Below the pieces are notes generated by a model. The model searched no databases and was not told the DNA's origin. It saw only the letters and a list, made by a program, of their open reading frames with translations. A stretch of 64,000 nucleotides of DNA from Umezawaea sp049997955 (GTDB lineage Bacteria; Actinomycetota; Actinomycetes; Mycobacteriales; Pseudonocardiaceae), in assembly GCA_049997955.1 (NCBI GenBank), contig JAEBDY010000006.1, positions 372,001-436,000 of the forward strand, written 5' to 3'. Shown piece after piece: positions 23,411 through 31,876 of this stretch (position 1 is the first letter of the stretch; every line of letters starts with the position of its first letter). Made by a program: the position numbers and the translations under genes.

Positions 23411-25332
23411 GCCTGTTCCCCGCCCTTCTTCTTCGGCTTGACGCCACCGATCACCGACGGCGGCAGGTTCTCGCCCGGCATGTCGAAGAGGTCGCCGCCC
23501 ATGATGTAGGAGGCGGCCTTGTGCTCCTTGTCCTCCTCGGAGCGTCCGCCCGCACCGCCCATCGGGGCGCCGCCCATCGCGCCGGACATGCCGGCTGCGC
23601 CCGTGGCACCGGTGGGGAACGTGCCGCTCACCGGCATCTGACCGCGTCCCGGCTGCATGACGCCCGCCGAACCGCCCGAGCCGACCGCGCCGGAACCCCC
23701 GACACCGCCCGCTGAGCCGCCGACACCGGCCGCGCTGCCGCCGAGGCCACCCGCACCGGACCCGCCACCGAAACCACCGGCACCGGACCCGCCACCGAAA
23801 CCACCGGCACCGCCTGCACCGCCGCCGAAGCCGCCTGCGCCACCGCCGTAGCCGCCAGCACCGCCCGCTCCACCGCCGAAGCCACCAGCGCCACCGCCGG
23901 CACCGCCGCCGAAGCCACCGGCACCCGCGCCGCCGAAGCCGCCGGGAACGTTGTAGCCGCCACGGCCGGTCGGACCGGAGCCGCCGATGCCCTCGATCGG
24001 CACACCGGGAGGCCTGGCGCCGGGAGCGCCGAGGTAACCGGCAGGGTTACCCGCAGAACCGGGGGCAGGAGTGCGCGAAGGGGCAGTGCCCCGACCCGCG
24101 TTGCCCGAATTCGCACCGCCGAAGCCTGCGCCGCCGTTGTAGCTCGTGGAGTCGGAGTAGCCGCCGCCCGCACCGCCGTAGCCGCCCACCGCGGGCGGGG
24201 TGTAGCCGTTCATGACGGGGATCGCCGCCGCGGCTTCCGCGGCGGTCGTCGTCCCGCCCTGGCGGTAGGCAGAACCGGCCTCGTCGGACTCGTCGTCCGA
24301 GTAGCCCGCGCCGATGGAACCCTTGTAGGCGCCACCGCCCGCGTAGCCGCCTCCACCAGCGGCGACGGCGCCGCCACCGGCGTAGCCGCCACCGGCCGGG
24401 AAGCCGCCGGGAACGCCACCGGCGCCACCCGCGTACCCGCCGCCCGCTCCGGAGCCACCGGTGTAGCCGCCCGAACCGGCGCCACCGCCACCGCCCGCGC
24501 CGAAGCCGCTGTCGAACGAGGTGCCGGGCATGACGGGCGGCGCCAACGTCGCGGCCGCCGCGGCCGCCGTGGTCCGCTCGGACGCCAGGCCCGCCTGCGT
24601 CCCGGCCAGCTCGCCGGCTTCCTGCCGGGACTGGAACGCGCCCAGTTCGCCCATCTCAAGTCGGCCCGCCTGCATCGCGGTCATCGCCTGCAGCCCCTCG
24701 ACGGCACCGCCCGCGGTGGGCGCCTGGACGCTGCGCATGGCCACCACCTGCGGCTCTTCCGTCCGACCCGTGGTCGGGTTGAACGGGGCGGTGAACACCG
24801 GCGTCGACTGGTCGATCGCGCGGGAGCTCGCCTCCATGTTCGTCATCACCGTGACGGCCAGTTCCTTCGCCGCCTGCGACCTGGCGCTGGCGGCCTGCAC
24901 GTCGGCCGTCGACGTGAGCAGGCTGGCGATGCCGCCGCCCACCATCACGCCGGTCGCGCCCGTCCAGGTGAAGTTCACCGGCTCCGGCATCGAGGCGCGC
25001 GCGGCCTGCATGACCTGCCCCTGGTCCGCGACCCGTTCTCCCACCTGGCCCGCGGTCTGGGCGGTGCCGGAGATCCAGTCGGACAGCTTCTTGATGGCGG
25101 TGCGCGCACCGTCGGCCGACTCACCGGTCCAACCGGACTCGGTGGACACGATCCGGTGCGTGATGACCTGCGCCGAATCGGCCAGCTCGGTGGCGAACTG
25201 GGCCCACTCGGAACCGATCTCGCCGGACTGGCCGGGGTCGTTGTTGATGTGCACGGACTCGTAGAGCGCGAGGTGGGAGTGGGAGTCCCAGTTCTGCGTG
25301 TCCTTCAGGACCGGTTCGGCCTCGGGAGCCAT
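23407..25332 (-). CDS. PPE-like ESX substrate with Gly-rich region
   Basis: 641 residues. The first 180 are a long helical PPE-like domain with a WxG turn (ESGWTGESADGART) and MPEPV. Residues about 265-560 are a low-complexity Gly/Ala region (GGAGGFGGG, GGYAGG). The C-terminal segment (EEDKEHKAASYIMGG, then a Lys-rich end) has the look of actinomycete PPE-like proteins. It is expected at the cell surface or secreted. It follows the PE-like gene and overlaps espG, giving the canonical PE-PPE-EspG order. Confidence 0.78.
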   Translation of the reverse strand: MAPEAEPVLKDTQNWDSHSHLALYESVHINNDPGQSGEIGSEWAQFATELADSAQVITHRIVSTESGWTGESADGARTAIKKLSDWISGTAQTAGQVGERVADQGQVMQAARASMPEPVNFTWTGATGVMVGGGIASLLTSTADVQAASARSQAAKELAVTVMTNMEASSRAIDQSTPVFTAPFNPTTGRTEEPQVVAMRSVQAPTAGGAVEGLQAMTAMQAGRLEMGELGAFQSRQEAGELAGTQAGLASERTTAAAAAATLAPPVMPGTSFDSGFGAGGGGGAGSGGYTGGSGAGGGYAGGAGGVPGGFPAGGGYAGGGAVAAGGGGYAGGGAYKGSIGAGYSDDESDEAGSAYRQGGTTTAAEAAAAIPVMNGYTPPAVGGYGGAGGGYSDSTSYNGGAGFGGANSGNAGRGTAPSRTPAPGSAGNPAGYLGAPGARPPGVPIEGIGGSGPTGRGGYNVPGGFGGAGAGGFGGGAGGGAGGFGGGAGGAGGYGGGAGGFGGGAGGAGGFGGGSGAGGFGGGSGAGGLGGSAAGVGGSAGGVGGSGAVGSGGSAGVMQPGRGQMPVSGTFPTGATGAAGMSGAMGGAPMGGAGGRSEEDKEHKAASYIMGGDLFDMPGENLPPSVIGGVKPKKKGGEQA

Positions 25333-25351
25333 GAGCGGTGCGCCTCTCGCC

Positions 25352-25747
25352 TCAAATGCCTTGGAGCTTGGTCAGGTTGGCACGGTGGTCTTCGTCGACC
25401 TGCTGGAACTTGGTGATGGCCGCGCTGACCTGGTCGTGCGTGTCCTGCAACACGGTGCGGTACGCGGTCATCACGTTCACGAACGAGTGCGGGTCGCCTT
25501 CGGCGCGGGCCTCGAACTTGGTCGCCATGGCGTCGCCGACCGGGTTGGCGCCCAGCGGCGCCGGACGGGCCAGCCTGCCTGCGCGGGCGAGCCAGGAATC
25601 GACCTGCTCGATCTGCTCACTCAGCAGTTTCCGCAGGTCCTCGCCGGTGGCGGGGTCCAGCATGACCTTGCCGGACTTGATGTTCTCGTTCAGCTCGATC
25701 GCTTGGCCGTTGATGGTCGGGGGTGCGGCCTGCTCGGCTTCGTGCAT
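25352..25747 (-). CDS. PE-like small helical ESX substrate
   Basis: 131 residues from ATG at 25747, with AGGGGGG upstream; an upstream in-frame ATG at 25885 would overlap the SARP-type operator. The C-terminal half is two long helices (FVNVMTAYRTVLQDTHDQVS, then ITKFQQVDEDHRANLTKL) suited to pairing with the PPE-like protein encoded 19 bp downstream. It lacks a clear PE motif, so the call rests on position and predicted fold. It is the first gene of unit 1. Confidence 0.62.
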   Translation of the reverse strand: MHEAEQAAPPTINGQAIELNENIKSGKVMLDPATGEDLRKLLSEQIEQVDSWLARAGRLARPAPLGANPVGDAMATKFEARAEGDPHSFVNVMTAYRTVLQDTHDQVSAAITKFQQVDEDHRANLTKLQGI

Positions 25748-25788
25748 GTGGTTGTCCCCCCTGAGGACACGGTTCTCCGGTAGTGCGT

Positions 25789-25834
25789 CCAGTGTGCGGT
25801 GAACCGCCAACGCCCCACCAACGTGTCTCCAACG
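25789..25834 (-). promoter_or_regulatory. SARP-type operator/promoter of type VII unit 1
   Basis: CCAACG hexamers at 25807, 25818 and 25829 have 11-bp spacing, in a 46-bp block shared with 19626-19671. The block lies 42-87 bp upstream of the ATG at 25747 and 70 bp from the divergent SARP gene. It could therefore control both the locus and the regulator itself. Confidence 0.75.
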
Positions 25835-25903
25835 TGCGGTCGCTCCAGCCGCTGTGCCAACCTCGCCGGAGAACTTCATATCCATGGCCGATAGGATTTC
25901 TTG

Positions 25904-28636
25904 ATGCGGGTGAACCTGCTCGGTCCCGTTGAGCTCGTTTCCGCAGGCACCGACCCGGTCCAGCTGGGCGCGGCCAAGCGCCGCACGGTGCTCGCGGCGC
26001 TGGCGCTCGAACTCAACCGGGTCGTCTCAGGTGATCGGCTGCTCTCGCTGGTCTGGAACGGCTCACCGCCGCCGCAGGCGAAAGCGGCCCTCCAGGGGCA
26101 CGTCGCCCAGCTGCGCAAGGTGCTCGGACCGGGGCTGGACCTGGTGACCAGGGCGCCGGGCTACCTCCTGGAGGGCGAGCGGAGCGCGGTCGACGTCTTC
26201 GTCTTCGAGGACCTGGTGCACGGCGCCCGCGACAAGAACGACCAGGACGCCGTCGAGCAGCTGACGGCCGCGCTGCGGCTGTGGCGCGGGCCGTTCCTCA
26301 CCGACGTCCCCTCCCCCGGTCTCGGCGAGGCGACCGCGGCCCGGCTGGAGGAGCTGAGGCTGGTGGCCGTGCAGGACATGGCCGACCGGCTGCTGCGGCT
26401 GGACCGGCAGGCCGACGCGGTGGCGACGTTGGCGCCGCTCACCGAGGCCCACCCCCTGCGGGAGCAGCTGGTGGCCAGGCTGGTCATCGCCCTGCACCGC
26501 ACCGGGCGGCAGGCCGAGTCGCTCGACCTGTTCCACCGCACCAGGAAGCGGCTGGTGGACGAGCTGGGCGTGGACCCCGGCCCCGAGCTGCGGGCCGCCT
26601 ACCAGACCGTGCTGGCCGTCGAGGCCCTGCCGGAGGTCACCAGCGGACCCGCTCAGCTGCCGCGCGAACACCGCGGGTTCGTCGGGCGCGACACCGAGCT
26701 GGCGGACCTGGACGACTGCCTGGCCGGGCAGGACTCCGCGATCGGGCTGCTGGTCGGGCCGCCGGGCGTCGGCAAGACGGCGTTGGCGCTGCACTGGGCG
26801 CACCGGGTCGCCTCCGAATTCCCGGACGGCCAGCTGTTCCTGGACCTGCGCGGGTTCGACGAGACCGAGCCGGTGGACCCGCGGACGGCGCTGATGGGGT
26901 TCCTGCGCACGCTGGGCCTGGCCGACTCGCAGATCTCCGCGGACCTGGACGGGCAGGCGGCCCAGTACCGGTCGCTGCTGGCGGACAAGCGGGTGCTGGT
27001 GGTGCTGGACAACGCCCGCTCGGTCGGGCAGGTCCGGCCGCTGCTTCCGGGGTCCGCGCACTGCCTGGTGCTGGTGACCAGCAGGCACGGGCTCAACGAC
27101 CTCGTGGTCACCGAAGGCGCGTCGGTGATTCCCGTTGCGACATTGGAGAGCGCGGCCGCCGCGGACCTGCTCGTCGGGATGCTGGGCCGTCGGCGCACCG
27201 ACCTGGAGCCGGAGGCGACCGCGGAGCTGGTGGAGCTGTGCGACCGGCTGCCGCTCGCCCTGCGCATCGCGGGAGCCCGGCTCACCTCCCGGCCCCGGTG
27301 GACGATCCGGTCGCTGGTGGACGAGCTGCACGACGAGCAGAGCAGGCTGGCCGCGCTGTCGCTGCCGGAGGCCCGGCGGGGCGTGCGGGCCGCGCTGGCG
27401 GTCAGCTACCGCGAACTCCCCGAGGGCGCCGCCCGGATGTTCCGCCGACTCGGCCTGCACCCCGGCGCGGACCTCGACTGCTACGCCGCCGCCGCGCTGC
27501 TGGACATCAACGTCGCCACCGCCCGGACCCACCTGCGCACGGCGGCGTACGCGAACCTGCTGCACGAGTCGACCCCCGACCGGTACTCCCGGCACGACCT
27601 GGTCCGCCTGTTCGCCCGCCAGCTCGTGGTCACGGAGTCGAGCGAGGACAACGCGGTCAGCACCGAACGGCTGCTCGACTACTACCTGCGCGTCGCCGAC
27701 ACCGCCCGCGCCCACCTCGCCGACCACGTGCGACCGTTCGGCGACCCCGTGCACCCGCCCGCGAGCTTCCCGGCGCTGTCCACGCACAGCGAGGCCGTGC
27801 GCTGGTTCACGCTGGAGGAGGCGAACCTCCGGCTCCTGCTGGAGATCGCCGCGAACGGCCGCCACCACGACCGGACGTGGAAGCTCGCGCTGTGCCTGGA
27901 CGCGTTCTACTTCCGGCGCGGCAACCGGATCGACCGGCTCAACGCGTTCCGCGTCGGGCTGCACGCCGCGCGGGCGCTGGACAACTCCCACGCCGAGGCG
28001 ACCCTGCTGCTGCGCATGGGCGCCACGCTCGCGGACCTCGGACGGCTGGAGGACGCCGTGTGGGAGAGCTCGCGGGCCGTGCAGCTCGCGGCGGGCGATC
28101 CGCACCTGGAGTGCGCCGCGCTGGACAGCTTCGGCTACTGCCTGCTGGCCGCGGGCGAGTACGAGAAGGCGCGGGACCGCACCGCGGAGGCGCTGGCCAT
28201 CGCCCGCGACATCGGCGACGTCCGGGCGCAGGCCACGGTGCTGAACAACCTGGCGAACGTGCTGCTCGGGATGAACGAGGCCGAGGAAGCGCTGCAGTGC
28301 ATGAAGGAAGCGCTGTGGCTGCTCGCTTCGGTGGCGCTCTCGACGTCGCACGTGACCGCGCTGCACACCGCCGGTTCCGCGCTGTGGCAGCTGGGCCGGA
28401 CCGCCGAGGCCCTGCAGTTCCAGGTGGACGGTCTGGAACTCGCGGAGCAGCTGGGCGACCAGTACCAGGCCGCGGCGTGCCACCGGGCCATCGGGGACGC
28501 GCTGGAGCAGATCGGCGGAGCGCACGTCGCCACGCCGCACTGGCAGTCCGCGGTGCGGCTGTACCGGGAACTCCGGCTGGCGGACGCGGAGGAGTTGGCG
28601 ACGAAGCTGGTCCGCTCGACACCGGTCGTCGGCTAG
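25904..28636 (+). CDS. AfsR/SARP-family transcriptional activator
   Basis: 910 residues. The N-terminal winged helix (VNLLGPVELVSAG, VLAALALELNRVVSGDRLL) and bacterial transcriptional activation domain (about 95-240, ending DELGVDPGPELRAAYQ) are SARP hallmarks. An NB-ARC ATPase follows, with P-loop GPPGVGKT at 285-292 and VLVVLDNARS, then TPR-like helices (about 650-900). Such proteins integrate a ligand or protein signal and activate nearby promoters. ATG at 25904 is preferred to TTG at 25901. It is divergent from type VII unit 1, whose promoter carries matching repeats, so it is the likely activator of both units. Confidence 0.9.
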   Translation: MRVNLLGPVELVSAGTDPVQLGAAKRRTVLAALALELNRVVSGDRLLSLVWNGSPPPQAKAALQGHVAQLRKVLGPGLDLVTRAPGYLLEGERSAVDVFVFEDLVHGARDKNDQDAVEQLTAALRLWRGPFLTDVPSPGLGEATAARLEELRLVAVQDMADRLLRLDRQADAVATLAPLTEAHPLREQLVARLVIALHRTGRQAESLDLFHRTRKRLVDELGVDPGPELRAAYQTVLAVEALPEVTSGPAQLPREHRGFVGRDTELADLDDCLAGQDSAIGLLVGPPGVGKTALALHWAHRVASEFPDGQLFLDLRGFDETEPVDPRTALMGFLRTLGLADSQISADLDGQAAQYRSLLADKRVLVVLDNARSVGQVRPLLPGSAHCLVLVTSRHGLNDLVVTEGASVIPVATLESAAAADLLVGMLGRRRTDLEPEATAELVELCDRLPLALRIAGARLTSRPRWTIRSLVDELHDEQSRLAALSLPEARRGVRAALAVSYRELPEGAARMFRRLGLHPGADLDCYAAAALLDINVATARTHLRTAAYANLLHESTPDRYSRHDLVRLFARQLVVTESSEDNAVSTERLLDYYLRVADTARAHLADHVRPFGDPVHPPASFPALSTHSEAVRWFTLEEANLRLLLEIAANGRHHDRTWKLALCLDAFYFRRGNRIDRLNAFRVGLHAARALDNSHAEATLLLRMGATLADLGRLEDAVWESSRAVQLAAGDPHLECAALDSFGYCLLAAGEYEKARDRTAEALAIARDIGDVRAQATVLNNLANVLLGMNEAEEALQCMKEALWLLASVALSTSHVTALHTAGSALWQLGRTAEALQFQVDGLELAEQLGDQYQAAACHRAIGDALEQIGGAHVATPHWQSAVRLYRELRLADAEELATKLVRSTPVVG

Positions 28637-28639
28637 GCC

Positions 28640-29626
28640 CTAGAGGGTGCCGGTGAGGGCTTGCAGGCCGAGGCCGCTGGCCGCGACGGCGAGCCACAGC
28701 AGCACGCCGAGCAGCAGGGGGCGGGGGCCCGCCCGGCGGAGGTCGTCGAGGCGGAGGGACAGGCCGATGCCCGCGAGCGCCGTGGTGATCAGGAACGGGC
28801 CGAGTGCCGGGACGCCCGGTGGGATGACGCCGAGGCTGCCAAGGACCACCGCGGCGATGAAGCCGAGCAGGAACGGCGGGACGAGGCGGTTCCACGGCAG
28901 GGCGGTGCGGCGGTTGGCGCGGATCGCCAGGAACGTGACGACGGGGATGAGCATCAGGGTGCGGGTCAGCTTCACCACCAGGGCGTGCTCGCCCGCGCCG
29001 CCGCCGTAGGCGTACGCGGCCGCGACGACGGACGAGGTGTCGTTGATCGCGGTGCCCGCCCACAGGCCGAACGCGTGCGGGCTCAGGCCGAGCAGGTGGC
29101 CGATGGGCGGGAAGAGCAGGACGGCGGCGATGTTGCAGGCGAAGATCGTGCCGAGCGCGTAGGCGACGTGGGTCTGCTTCGGCTTGATCACGGCGGTGGT
29201 CGCGGCGATGGCCGACGCGCCGCAGATGCCCGTGCCGACGCCGATGAGCGTCTGCGTGTCGCCGCGGACGTGGAGCGTCCTGCCGAGCAGCCACGCCCCG
29301 CCGAGCGCCACGGCGAGGGTGCCGAGCATGACCGGCAGCGACTCCGTGCCGACCTCGATCACCTGGCGCACCGGCAATCCGGCGCCCAGGACCACAATGG
29401 ACAGTTGCAGGACCGTGGTGGAGGCGACGCCGTAGCCGGGGGTCCAGCGGGGCTCGCGCAGGGGTTTGAGGACGGCGGCGGCGAGCACGCCGAGCACGAT
29501 GGCGAACACCGGGCCGCCGACGAGCGGCACCAACCTGCCCAGGCCGGTGGCGAGGACCGCGATGGCGAGCGCGAGCAGGAGGCCGGGTGCGAGGTGGCGG
29601 AGGCGGGACCGCCTGGTTTCCAGCAC
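28640..29626 (-). CDS. YeiH/UPF0324 family putative sulfate exporter
   Basis: 328 residues with about 10 membrane helices. GVGTGICGASAIAATTAVIK and AGTAINDTSSVVAAAYAYG are the conserved UPF0324 motifs. The family is annotated as putative sulfate or organosulfur anion transporters, with little direct evidence. The start is GTG at 29626 after GAGGGGAG. It is divergent from a GntR regulator with a strong palindromic operator between them. It ends 3 bp from the SARP gene, tail to tail. Confidence 0.85.
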   Translation of the reverse strand: MLETRRSRLRHLAPGLLLALAIAVLATGLGRLVPLVGGPVFAIVLGVLAAAVLKPLREPRWTPGYGVASTTVLQLSIVVLGAGLPVRQVIEVGTESLPVMLGTLAVALGGAWLLGRTLHVRGDTQTLIGVGTGICGASAIAATTAVIKPKQTHVAYALGTIFACNIAAVLLFPPIGHLLGLSPHAFGLWAGTAINDTSSVVAAAYAYGGGAGEHALVVKLTRTLMLIPVVTFLAIRANRRTALPWNRLVPPFLLGFIAAVVLGSLGVIPPGVPALGPFLITTALAGIGLSLRLDDLRRAGPRPLLLGVLLWLAVAASGLGLQALTGTL

Positions 29627-29644
29627 CGCTACTCCCCTCGGTCT

Positions 29645-29682
29645 AATGTCCGTACAGGGAAAGTACGAGATGTACGGACATT
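29645..29682. promoter_or_regulatory. GntR operator between the YeiH-type and GntR genes
   Basis: Perfect 12-bp inverted arms AATGTCCGTACA (29645-29656) and TGTACGGACATT (29671-29682) are separated by 14 bp. Each arm holds TGTCCGTACA, itself nearly palindromic, so this may be two GntR sites. It lies 19 bp upstream of the transporter start and 40 bp from the regulator start, suited to control of both. Confidence 0.8.
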
Positions 29683-29722
29683 TCTCAACCGGTAGCGTTC
29701 GGCACCACGTGGAGGAGGGGAC

Positions 29723-30475
29723 ATGGCTCTCGACCGCGGCGGACCGACCCCACTGTGGCGGCAGCTGCAACACGAACTGCTGACCCGCATGGAGGCGGGC
29801 GAGTTCGCCGACCGCTTCCCCGGTGAACTCGCGCTGGTCGAGGACTACGGCGTGAGCAGGCACACGGTCCGGCAGGCGTTGAGCGGCCTGCGGGCCGACG
29901 GGGTGGTCGTCGCCGAACGCGGACGACGACCGCGCGTCGCCGCGCCGCCGGAGATCCAGCAGCCGATGGGCGCGCTGTACAGCCTCTTCGCCTCCGTCGA
30001 GGCGTCGGGCCTGGCGCAGCACAGCGTCGTGCGGAGGCTCGGCCTGCGCGCGGACGCCGTGGTCGCGGAACGGCTCGACCTGGAGGGCTCCACCCCGCTC
30101 GTCTACCTCGAACGCCTGCGGCTCGCGGGCGGCGAACCACTGGCGCTGGACCGGGTCTGGCTACCCGCCGCCGTGGCCGCCCCGCTGCTCGACGCCGACT
30201 TCACCCACACCAGCCTGTACGCCGAACTCCGGACCCGCGCCGGGATCCGCCTCGACCACGGGCACGAGGACGTCCATGCGGTCGTGCCCACGGCGGCCGA
30301 GCGCACGCAGCTGCGGTGCCCGCCGACCGTCGCGGCGTTCTCGATCAACCGGATCAGCCACGCCGACGGCCGCCCCGTGGAGTGGCGGCACACGCTCGTG
30401 CGGGGGGACCGGTTCGCGTTGACGGCGGACTTCTCGGCGCACGCGGGGTACCAGCTGACCGGGTCGTCGGGCTAG
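29723..30475 (+). CDS. GntR/HutC-family regulator with UTRA domain
   Basis: 250 residues. The winged helix at about 8-72 (FPGELALVEDYGVSRHTVRQ, ALSGLRADGVVV) is GntR type. From about 85 a UTRA ligand-binding domain follows (LVYLERLRLAGGEPLALDR, RISHADGRPVEWRHTLVRGD), typical of the HutC subfamily. It probably represses itself and the divergent transporter through the palindrome between them; the effector is unknown. Confidence 0.9.
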   Translation: MALDRGGPTPLWRQLQHELLTRMEAGEFADRFPGELALVEDYGVSRHTVRQALSGLRADGVVVAERGRRPRVAAPPEIQQPMGALYSLFASVEASGLAQHSVVRRLGLRADAVVAERLDLEGSTPLVYLERLRLAGGEPLALDRVWLPAAVAAPLLDADFTHTSLYAELRTRAGIRLDHGHEDVHAVVPTAAERTQLRCPPTVAAFSINRISHADGRPVEWRHTLVRGDRFALTADFSAHAGYQLTGSSG

Positions 30476-30501
30476 CGCGCCGGGGTCAGCCGGACGATTC
30501 C

Positions 30502-30539
30502 GCGAATAGGTTTTATATTTTCGATAAATACTTATTCGC
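30502..30539. other. AT-rich hairpin in the GntR-membrane protein spacer
   Basis: The 204-bp spacer 30476-30679 has no gene. It contains an unusually AT-rich run and inverted arms GCGAATA (30502-30508) and TATTCGC (30533-30539). It may terminate the GntR transcript or hold the promoter of the next gene. Confidence 0.35.
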
Positions 30540-30679
30540 ATGATATTAGTCGATTGCCGAATAGATTTCGTTACACGCATTTGCACGCGCACTGATAACG
30601 TCAAATCGTGACATCAATCGGTAACAAGCCCAGGTAATGCGGCGATTCCACGTGACAGACATCGACCGCAGGAGACGAA

Positions 30680-31453
30680 ATGACCTACCCGCAGCAGCAG
30701 GCGCCCTATCCGCAGTCGCCGATGCCGCACACGAGAACGAAGTTCGGCGCCCTCGCCTGGACTGCGCTCATCCTCGGGATCGTGGGTATCGTCGGGTCTC
30801 CGATCATCTTCCTGAACAACCTCACCGCGGTCGCCGCGTTCGTCGGCCTCGTCCTCGGGGTCATCGCGCTCTTCGGCAGCAAGAAGGTCCTCGCCGCGAT
30901 CGGCGTGGTCCTGTGCGTCGCCGCGGTGGCGATCACCGTCTCGGTGCAGAATTCCACGGCGGAGAAGTTCGACGAGATCTTCACGGGGACGGCGAACAGC
31001 GGGCAGGTCAGCCCCGGTGGGACCGATCAACCAGCCGCGGTGCAAGCACCCGCGGGCGAAAGCCCGACCTGGGGCAAGCGCTACACCTGGCAGGACGGTC
31101 TGGCCGTGGACATCGGCGTTCCCGAGGCGTGCACGCCGGGCGAGTACGCGATGCCCCGCGACGTCGTCCGGGCGGTGAAGTTCACGATCGTCATCACCAA
31201 CGGCACCGACAAACCCTTCGAGACCGCGGTGCTCTCCCTGGGAGGCGACGCGCAATTCGCGGGCAAGAAAGCTGAAAGCGTCTTCGATTCCAGCGGCGGC
31301 TGCGGCGGGGGATTCGAGTCCAGCACGGTCATGCCCGGAAAGACCTTCACCTACGAGCAGGCGTATTCGGTCGGCGCGGAGGTCGGCGAAATGCAACTCG
31401 TGCTCCAGCCCAGCTTCAACGCCGACAAAGCGGTGTTCACCGGTCAAGCCTGA
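30680..31453 (+). CDS. Membrane protein with DUF4190-like helices and DUF4352-like extracellular domain
   Basis: 257 residues. A short Gln/Pro-rich cytoplasmic start is followed by three hydrophobic segments (LAWTALILGIVGIVGSPIIF, VAAFVGLVLGVIALF, VLAAIGVVLCVAAVAITV). A beta-rich domain from about 135 (KFTIVITNGTDKPFETAVLS) is of the DUF4352 or immunoglobulin-like type and should be outside the membrane. The function is unknown. The gene stands alone with its own upstream region. Confidence 0.7.
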   Translation: MTYPQQQAPYPQSPMPHTRTKFGALAWTALILGIVGIVGSPIIFLNNLTAVAAFVGLVLGVIALFGSKKVLAAIGVVLCVAAVAITVSVQNSTAEKFDEIFTGTANSGQVSPGGTDQPAAVQAPAGESPTWGKRYTWQDGLAVDIGVPEACTPGEYAMPRDVVRAVKFTIVITNGTDKPFETAVLSLGGDAQFAGKKAESVFDSSGGCGGGFESSTVMPGKTFTYEQAYSVGAEVGEMQLVLQPSFNADKAVFTGQA

Positions 31454-31825
31454 TCACCCGGTGAAGAGGCAGAACGGGTGGCCGTCCGGGTCGAGGTAGA
31501 CGCGGACGTCCTCCTGCGGTTGGAAGTCCGCGAGGACCGCGCCCGCGGCCACGGCGTGAGCGCCGGCGGCGGCCAGGTCGTCCACCTGGATGTCCAGGTG
31601 GACCATCATCTGCTGGTCACCCTGGCCCGCGGGCCAGGTTGGGCGGACGTAGGCGGTCTCGGTCTGGAACGAGAGACCCGCGCCGCCGTCCGGGGAGCGC
31701 AGCGTGGTCCAGTCCGGGTCGGTGCTGTCCGGTTCCCAGCCGAGCAGGCGCTGGTAGAACGCCGCCAGCGCGGGTACGTCGGGGGTGTCCAGGACGATTC
31801 CAGCCAAGGTCAGCCGCGGCGCCAT
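31454..31825 (-). CDS. VOC (glyoxalase/bleomycin-resistance fold) protein
   Basis: 123 residues, one pair of beta-alpha-beta-beta-beta modules (AGIVLDTPDVPALAAFYQRL, and DLAAAGAHAVAAGA with YLDPDGHPFCLF). The usual metal-binding His in the first strand is absent. Small VOC proteins of this kind have varied roles and no substrate is suggested by context. It directly abuts the preceding convergent gene. Confidence 0.8.
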   Translation of the reverse strand: MAPRLTLAGIVLDTPDVPALAAFYQRLLGWEPDSTDPDWTTLRSPDGGAGLSFQTETAYVRPTWPAGQGDQQMMVHLDIQVDDLAAAGAHAVAAGAVLADFQPQEDVRVYLDPDGHPFCLFTG

Positions 31826-31876
31826 GGAGGCACGCTACAGCTCACCCCCGCGGGCGCGCCACGCCTTCGGAGCGGT

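Noticed and set aside
23640..24530. PE_PGRS-type protein
   Set aside because: The Gly-rich region belongs to a PPE-like protein with a WxG helical head and an adjacent EspG; there is no PE domain or GGAGG-type PGRS register throughout.
16128..28540. Very long open frames on the strand opposite the type VII genes and the SARP gene
   Set aside because: They have the low-complexity Arg/Gly/Ala-rich composition produced by reading GC-rich genes in the wrong frame, and no domain is visible.
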